From positions 142,165-206,164 of the forward strand of contig QNGE01000739.1 in assembly GCA_008508345.1 (NCBI GenBank): 64,000 nt of DNA. Reading direction: 5' to 3'. The notes beneath the pieces were generated by a model. That model had not been told where the DNA came from. It saw only the letters and a list, made by a program, of their open reading frames with translations, and did not search any database. Each line of letters begins with the position of its first letter. The stretch's first letter is position 1. The DNA is from Paragonimus westermani (lineage: Eukaryota > Platyhelminthes > Trematoda > Plagiorchiida > Troglotrematidae). Of this stretch, positions 39,601-48,600 are shown one piece after another. A program made the position numbers and the translations under genes.

Positions 39601-42600
39601 TCTTATTGCAACGAAAGTTCTGGTAAGTGGTTAACTTGTCAGTGATTTATTTTGTACTAGGTGGCGGGCTGGAGCAAACTGGCACCAAGGATCACGGCAG
39701 ACAATGAATCCTGTTTTTTAATGGCTCACATAAATCAAATGTAGTGTGAGAGGGAACATTTTTGATACTAAACCGTGAAAGGTGTAGTAGACTTACTGTT
39801 CAGTATATCCATTGATATGGATAATTTTCATCTGTTTCAATATGGTCGATTTTCCCGATTCGCCTGTACCTGCATGAGAATAGGGTCAAAAAAAGAAACT
39901 GATTACACATGAACGTTTTGTCACGTTTGTGGGATTTTGTTCTCAAGGTTCACGAACTTCATTGAAATGGACAACCTCATAACCTTTTGTGCAGTTCTTG
40001 GGTAAACTAATCGTAAAAATGTAAACGCTTGTGGGCGGACAGATATTCAATATTTATAGACGGCTACAACTGACACATGTCAAGATGAACAGGTTTGTGA
40101 AACTGCCTACCAGATAGTGTTTTCACAGAGTAGGTGGTTTGTTGGACTTCATGTTTATACCTAAAGATTTGTGCGGATTTAGAGTGCACTCTATAAACAG
40201 ACATGCTGAACCCAGTGAAATGTTCAGGAATCTTGGAAACAATTTCGTAAAGGCTCTACAAGAGACTTCATAACATCTGAAAATGTGCGCAGGTAAGTCT
40301 GTGCAGCACACATGGAAGAAGACATGCATTATTGAATCCGGAGATGAAGATATGAGGGTATTGAAAGGCCGCCCAAAACTGTGCTAGCGTGAGGTGACCA
40401 ATTAAAGTGTGTAAATAGAGCATCATTTAGATATTTGGCAATTGGATGAAAAGATGGGTTGACCACTCCTACAAAACTATCGTGAAGTGGTAAAAGAAAT
40501 TTTTAATTGGTAATAAACAGATATCCGAAACATCATTAGCCGATGAGAAAATAAACGAATCAGAGAGATCGTGCAGCCTAATCAGGTAGACGGGAGATCA
40601 GAAATCCAGATATTGATCATCGTAGGGTTTTGTTTGGGTTAACTAATCCGGTTATTAATCAAATTAAAAAACAATTGAGAAAGTAGCTAACTACTGCTGA
40701 TCCATATTCCCAACATTGCTGCGTATTTGGCTGGTCGTCAACATTAAAGGTTCTAGTTAGTTTGTTGTTCCAGGCACACTATTAAAAGTTTGTGGAAAAA
40801 TTACTTACTTCAGGCAATTTATCACAGTAACCACCATTCGCGAGGTAGACAACTAGTTCGCCCTTGCTGGGGCTCATCAAAACCCCCGGATGTCAGTATA
40901 TAAAGTCTACGGCTTGTGGGAGCATATCACAACGGAGACACAGATCCTTGTGAGTTAGACAGAGTGGCCACAGTCAGTGACATTAAAGGAATGAATGGTT
41001 GCTTTCCCTAGCTGCTGTTGGACAGAGATCTGGACAATCGGTATAAACAATTTTGGTCTCAGCGAACAGAGATTGTTTTCGATAAATTCTCATCTTTGGC
41101 TGGCACAATTCTACATCAAATCAAGTGACGATAACGGAAGTGATTGACAAGAAATGGTACGAGGGTAACGCGATTGGGTATAACACAAACATGACCTAGT
41201 TGTGGTTATGCTCACAAGGTTTTAGGAAGTCAATGTTAATTGGGATGAGTGGGGGAGGCGAGATCGAATTTCCTCGTGAGCTGAGTGTACTTGTTTGCCC
41301 ACGGTAAGCCCAAGGTGTGAACGAACTGCTTTTGAACACACAACTCCGGTTGACTTAATCGGATTGCGACCGCCTAGGCGGCCGGGGCACGGTAGACAAT
41401 CTGAAACGCTGTATCCGTGTCTGTGTCGGTCACACTCAACTAGGTGGGCCAGAATGGATGAGTTGATGTTCTTTGTCATTTCGGAGTGAAGCTATGCCGG
41501 GCAGTGTTCACGAATTCTTTCCGATAAACGCCTAGTGGTGCGACCAATATATGCTGAACCACAGGAACAGTCAAATGAATAGATCAAAAATGAGGCTTCA
41601 CTGCTAGGCATATTATCTTTCAGATTAAGTGGCACCGTCCGTTTTGAGTGGAACATTACGACAGGACTTGCAGCATAGTAGGTACTGCCAATCGCATCAG
41701 TTAGTTGGCGGGTTATCAGCTCAGCTGCTGCGTCAACTTTGAAAAGCGGAGTTATATAACTCTTTTTCTTATCAACTGTGGTAATTGGGGCTTGCGTTGG
41801 TCTCTTCTACATGTTTCTGATAATGAATTTTTCAGGAAAGGCATTGCTAGAAAGGATATTCTGTATCCTCCTTAGTTCCCATTCTATCGTGTCTTTCGTG
41901 CAGATACTTTTCCCCTATTTGTCATGAAGCGTACAAGGCCCCGTAAACAATGCCCCCATATAAAACTTGCTTATGGACAGCAGATTTGATTTATCGACAG
42001 TGATGACACTGGTGAATCTTAACAATGTAGGAGCAATTGCGCACCACTTCTCCGGTGACTTTTAGGGCCAGCTGATTGTGAAGATCTGTTTTACCCTTTC
42101 CTGGAACAAGGATGAACTGTGGTCTCACATTCGACCTACTGAAGATGGCTAATAAAGGTGAACTGTAGGAAGTAGGAAATGTGGCGGTTAAGAAAAGCAA
42201 GGTCCCTGTTTTTTCTCAAGCAAATGAAAATCAACCCTCTGAAGTATTTAAATATTTTTATGAGATTATTGGAAATCACTTTCATGATTTGATGATGAAC
42301 AGTTTGGTTTTTAAAAGTGTCTAACCACACATCCAACTTTTCAGATCTCACCAAGTCAGGTGTGACAGTTATTGGGTGCCAGCAACAGAGAATAAACTTA
42401 TTCCAAAATGAATTTGGCAATCTTTATGTAACTCAGCTCAGTCTTGCAATAACGTTTTCTGACTTCTGATAAGTTGTGGAGATAGCATGCACAGTTAAAT
42501 TAATTTAGAAAGATCTAAGAATGAGAGACTGTGGATTTGACAGAACTCGAACCACTGACAGAAGTAGCGTATCAAGACATATCAAACACTTCATCATCTG

Positions 42601-45600
42601 AGTTATGAAGTACCGCCAGCAGTTCAGAAAAAATCGGACGGACTAAGTCGAGAGCTAGTGGGTTTACAGACAGCTTGGACTAGTGCAGAAATAAGTGAAT
42701 CAGAACATTTTTCCGGTCAACTTTTGTAGAACGAGGTAGAAAGGATGAGACCTTAAGTATTGAATGGAACTCTTCTCTCGCTTCTTTACTGAGTTCCACA
42801 AATTGCATTGTTATCAAGATGTTCATTTGTAACCAGAGGTTCACTACATAGGCTAGCTGCTGCTCTGTCAACTTAAATGTGGAAGTCCACTTTCAGAGCA
42901 GCGTACCCATCCGCCCCACAGAAAGTAAGTACTTTAGCCATTAACTAATTTATGCCATCAAAGAAAATAATTTCTAACCTCCCTTTTTGTTACTACTCAT
43001 CAAGTGGAGTTCAGCTGAGGTATAAATCAGTTCACACTGATAAAGTAGAATAAATCTAACAGACACACGTCCGCTGAAATTAAATTTCATCTGTATATGA
43101 GTTGTATCCCCTAAAAATAACACGTCCTGAAGTTAGCGAACATAACGATAAAGAGATATTCGTTCGAGTTATTTCTGAAACCGTCAATCAGATGGCAAAG
43201 TCCGGAGCTGCTGAAGAGAGTGAGCTCGAAAACCACATAAAAAGGTGAAATGATACGGTTTTCAGGCGTTATGAAATCGATGATCACGAAGTGGTTGATG
43301 GATGGACTCAAGTAACATATGGATGGGGTACAGTGAACATTTGCTACTAATTCAGCGTTAGTCGGAAGCCGTTTACATAAAACGGTTAAGCGAGTGTGCA
43401 GCTCCTCTCGGCAACTGCCTCTAAACAAACTGGACACGTTTCATTCGCATCTGGAGAATACCGCATCTTCTTGATAATATCAGCCGGTCGGATTGTGTTT
43501 TCGAATTCAGATACATTGGTTAAACATCCAAAAATCTCAGCGAACACATTAACCGGCTTTTACCACGCCGACCTTTTAAATTCGTGGACCCGTTTTGCAC
43601 TCACAAGAAACCTTCAGGGGATACAGAATCAACAGGAAGGCTGCATTCTTGGTGCTTTTCGAAATCAAACTGAAATACTGCAAAGTCTGTGCTGCTACAT
43701 CAACCAATTTATATTTGGTGATCAGAAACGACTGCCTATCAGTTTTACTTTGGCTGGGTAAGGATTTGATTGTAACTGTCTACTTCAACTCTACCAGTTT
43801 ACTGCATTCCCACAGTAACCTGTTTTTTTTCGAACAGTGTTATGCTGCTTTTGACACTGAATGACCATTTCATTCTTTTTCATATCTTTTCTGACAGCCA
43901 AGTACCGCATAAATTAGTAAACATTTTCAACCGTGTTTCACGTCTACGAAAGTACTGACCACACTATGGCAATTATTTCGGTTTTTGATGGATCACAACT
44001 GCGAAATCATATTGACATGCCTCACTCCTAGTTCGTTATATCACCTTCATGGTTTCTATCACTGGGCAAGACTCATCTGTATTGCGCCACTGTTGCTTCG
44101 TCACCTGGTAGACTATTTCAGATATGGCTGGACAATACTGTCACAAAAAGTGACGGATGAGATACGAACCAACTGTCATTGTGCGAGATATTTTACAGGG
44201 ATTCCACAAACATATTCATGTAAATGGTTAGACTGAATAGTAACAACGTTCGAACAGTAAGACATAAGCTTTGAGTTGAGTGAGAAGAAAAACAACAGTT
44301 AAATTGTAACAACATTAATTGATTGACTGATGTATGTGATTTTGATGTGGTTATGCAGTCATACCCATAAATTAGTCAGCTAATTCCTGTAAGTCCGAAT
44401 TATCGGCAGATGTCAATGGCAACCGCAATAGCGCAGTAAACTATCTTTGTGCACAACGCTAGTGTGCTATCAGGGGCCTGGCGCACATCCCAAAGATGTC
44501 TGACATGACTTTTGACCTACTTTATGGGTGCGGAAAAGCTCGGATATACCGATTGGGCAGTTGGTCCTAGACACACAAACATTCATCAGCCAGCAACTCA
44601 TTTGGAACAATGTCCTGAGATGCGTGTACCGCCTAGGAACAACAGAATTAAAATGCATGAGAAATTACATACCGTCTATCTTTTAGATGTACTGGTAAGC
44701 TTTAAGTGGAAATGAAAACACCTGTATTTGCGTGAGAAGCAAATCAGCGTTAACAGCTTTACAACAATTTTTAATTGTGATATCAGCCATGTTGTCATTG
44801 TTAAACAAAAGCGAGAGGCATCAAAATCTTTTTACTACTCTGTGAGGCTCTCTCACCACTTTTAGGATCCCACAGAGGGAAAGCGCAATGTAATGAATTC
44901 AATCCAGTAAGGTTTGCATGACGTTAAGTTTCTGATCGATAGCTTCATCGGGAGGCGAACTTATCAAGTTTGTCTAGAGAGACGAAAACTGAGTTTTTTT
45001 ATATTTGTTAATAACATAATACCTCATACGACTTAGTTTAATGTACTGTGTGCCGTAACAAATTGTTTGAGCACGTGACACATGGACGCATAAGAAAACG
45101 AAACCATTTTCAACGCACGAAATGTTGGTGATGACTCTGTTTAGTTGTATTGATATTGCGCAGGGGCTCCTTGCTTTGCCCACAGTAGAAAGTATGTCAT
45201 TACGTGAAATTCATGCACGGTGCCCCATTTTAGTGGATTCTGACGGTGACCTTTGTCCCAATGTAAATTCAGCGAATAAATGCTCAATTGACTAACCCAC
45301 ATTATTCCGTCCGTCTTTCGGCAGCTTCGGCAGAACATTTTGCTAACTGTTGCCCCAACACTGTGATATAAATAACATGGTGACAAGTTACGAAAATGGA
45401 ACTGTTCACTGAGTTGCTGTGAAATAAGTTGAAAACCAATCGGTCGCTCAAGGTTAATGCCGTAGAGGGATGCGCAGAAAATTGGCATTAAAAACCTAGG
45501 ATTTGTTTCAGTTACCTGGGTATCGGCATCGCATTGCACAGTGCTGCAGTGACCAACAAGGATGGTTATTTCAAAGCGTTTCTTGCACGTTTAATTGACG

Positions 45601-48600
45601 CTTGTATACGAGGGAATTACCAGGTAAAAGTATTTGTTGTTTTGATTCTGCACTGTACAACGAAATTATATGCCATGTGAACTCTGTTCCTTAGTGTTGT
45701 GGAATACTTCAAGAGAATGACGGATAACCCTAATGACTTAATGTGTTGGATGATGACTGTATCTATTATTCGTGCGTTTCAGTCAGAAACTTTACATTCG
45801 TTCTGTTTTATGGCTTGTTACTTAGGAGGCCATGGTGGTAAGTTGTGTACGTATTAAGCTGTATGCAATTTGAATTTATCTAGATGGGTTTTAGAATGAA
45901 ATGGGAGCCTGAGAAGTCCTCAAGAACTGTCATTAAGAGCCGCGTCATTTTTATAGCCGGTTACTGATGAGGACGCGTATAGGCATATGTGTATATGGGT
46001 GTTGGTGCTGTGATGCTCGCTACCTACCAACCCAAATCAAACGCCGTTTCTTGCAAAGTAATGCACCAAGATCAGAACTGCTGCGTTAGTCTGAAATAAT
46101 AATTAGTTCGTGGAACTGCGAAAGATCTGTACATAAAAGTATGAATGATATGTGAAAGATGAAAATTAAATTAGACCGTTGAATTGTTTGACCGATCAAG
46201 TCAGTTGCTTCATACTTCGGTTCGAACCATTATTAAGCTCTCAAGTTCCCTTGTGTTGTGCTCTGAGTACCGCTATTCAAGCTGGACGATGACGTAACTT
46301 TCAAAGTGGTTGTCCCAGTTAGCGGAGACGTTTGGTTTGCTGTTGCTGAAGGTCTATTTTCTAGTGTGATCTTGGCGCATAAAGGGACTCTACAATATAG
46401 TATGGTATACTAGCGCACAAAAACGGACTGACAAGAGACGATCAGCAAACAATCTCCCTTCGAATGTTTTCAAGCAACTGGATAAGATTTAAATCGTGGT
46501 AGACATTTCGTTTGCCAAGTTTGATCAACAGGACAATGGGGATATATTGTGGTCCGGCTCGAATATACACAGGTTTATGGTTAACCTGCGAACTACTTTG
46601 CGGCTGTTGATGACTTTGGTGACCCAGTTAGAGTAGATTTCACAAATGAGCGCCTTTCTGATCCTCATCGCGGGCTGCTGTTCGTTTCACTCAAAAATTA
46701 AAAGTTGTGCCATGATTTTGTGAACTGAAGTCAAAAGGTACGTTCTTCGTATGTGCACGTGATCCTCGTTGATCTTTTCAAAACCCGATTAACTCTGTAA
46801 AAACTGAAATTTTAAATCGAATGTAGTTTGAACAGAGAGTTGTGAGAAAAACCAGCTGTCTCAGCAAGACTATGCTGACATTGCCGTATCTCTTACTACT
46901 AGGATAGGATAGTTAAAGTATTCTTTTCGAATTGAATACCTGTCTTTTTTACAGTGTGTTTTGTAGGGAGTACCGATTGCATTCTTCCTGCAAGCGGATT
47001 ATGAACCGATCAAGTGAATAAGCATACAGGGTGCCAATTATGTACACTGCACAATCCGACTTCCTAGTTCGAATCCAAACAACCACACTGAATCACCTTT
47101 GGCATGTTATGGACCAACTATACGATTCCGCCTCTCAATCCATTTGTACGAATCGATGAGGTTTCATTGATAGACCTATAATGATAGAAGACAGGAGATT
47201 CGACTTACATAAAGTGAAAAACCTTCATAAAAACCGCAATTCCTACATCTTGATAGATATTTCAACCAGCCTCACTCCAACAGAAGCATTAGACTGGAGG
47301 TTTGTTCGTTCCAGAGGTCGTCAATAAGGAATAACTTTGTCACGACCGCAATTTAAACTCCGGCCGAAGTTCTCACAAGGCAACCGCACCATACTAGGCG
47401 CTACCTAAATACTGTATGCGAACGAACAAACATATTTGCTTTTGAATCACTTGGTGGATTCCATATGAGACAATGGGACGGGTGGGTGACAGAGTCCAAA
47501 TTTGAAATTTCCGAGCTTCCGGTGTGGCTTCGTAGCTCAGCTGGTAGAGCGCTTGCCGCGTTGAGGCATGCTGTGTCTGTCTCTGGTTCGAATCCAGCCG
47601 AAGCCCTGACTTTTCACAGTTGGATCTCATCTGAATTCATAAATCTGCCATACTACTTTCTTGTGAGATTGTTTGATCATCTTATGGGAAGGTAGAATAG
47701 CTCCTCTTTTACCCCTACTAGATGAGTACCGGTTCAGGAATTTTCATCAAACTGAAACAACGGAAATCAGTGATTTCCTAAGCATTCTTCACTAACGGGT
47801 AGGGTTGAGTTAATGGATGTGGTGATTCAGTCGTACTTAACTTGGGCAGATGGCTGAGGGATCTGGAGTTGAAGCCGTCTTGATAAAAATTTTCACCCAT
47901 GATTAGCTTTAATACGAACACAATTCGAGTAGATTTTGTCAGTAAGTGAATGTCGAGGCAATATTGGTAAAAGTGGAGCAGGAAGCAGACTGCTTCTCAC
48001 AAAGTCGATTGTCTCCTATGTGTTCCATGAGTCTGTATAAGTGTGAATTCAGCACATGTTAACTGTACCGTCCTTTGTTGTACAGTGTGCTTTTTAGGCC
48101 GACTTCAACTGTGCATAACACATATGTATATATGGATATTTATGCGTGCATAATTAAACGTGAAAAATAAAAAGACCAGGTTCACTATTACTGTAAGTAA
48201 CATTTTTAGATGGCACTGTAAATTGTACAGAGCACTTTCGTAGTTTTCCGCTCGGAAGCTGATGGTCTACCATAACAATTAGCGAACCTTATGTTCATTC
48301 ACGTGTAGTAGACAGTTCCTGGTGTAAGGTGATTGCAGGATATAATGCGAGAAAAGGCACACTGATCAGAAGCATCTCGACGATTGAAGTGCTGATTCAA
48401 TAAGGTTAAATAACTAGAGTTATACTAAAAACGCTCAGGTTAGAAGCAAGCACACAGGGGTTCAAATTCAGGTCATAGTGCAAATATGCAATGAGGAAGA
48501 TGACCCCTAAAAAGGGCAACTCTCAGACTCACTGTCTTTCGTAGATGCGTGGCAACCGAAGTATTTGTCAATATGTGAACCACGATCAGTCTTGAGTGTT

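Larger units (their letters stand above)
30172..39796 (-). other. Interval between placed G-alpha exons; must contain unplaced alpha-A exon(s)
   Basis: The upstream exon ends in phase 2 and the downstream exon starts in phase 0, so at least one exon lies between them. It should encode the alpha-A helix and the loop up to the helical domain. A candidate is listed at 30813-30872. The interval also holds a decayed coding repeat (30269-30538) and a SINE (about 31712-31955). The rest shows no recognisable feature. Confidence 0.8.

Noticed and set aside
45960..46005. CTGATGAGGACGCG.., the start of a possible hammerhead ribozyme
   Set aside because: No GAAA core follows the putative stem II, so the catalytic core is absent.
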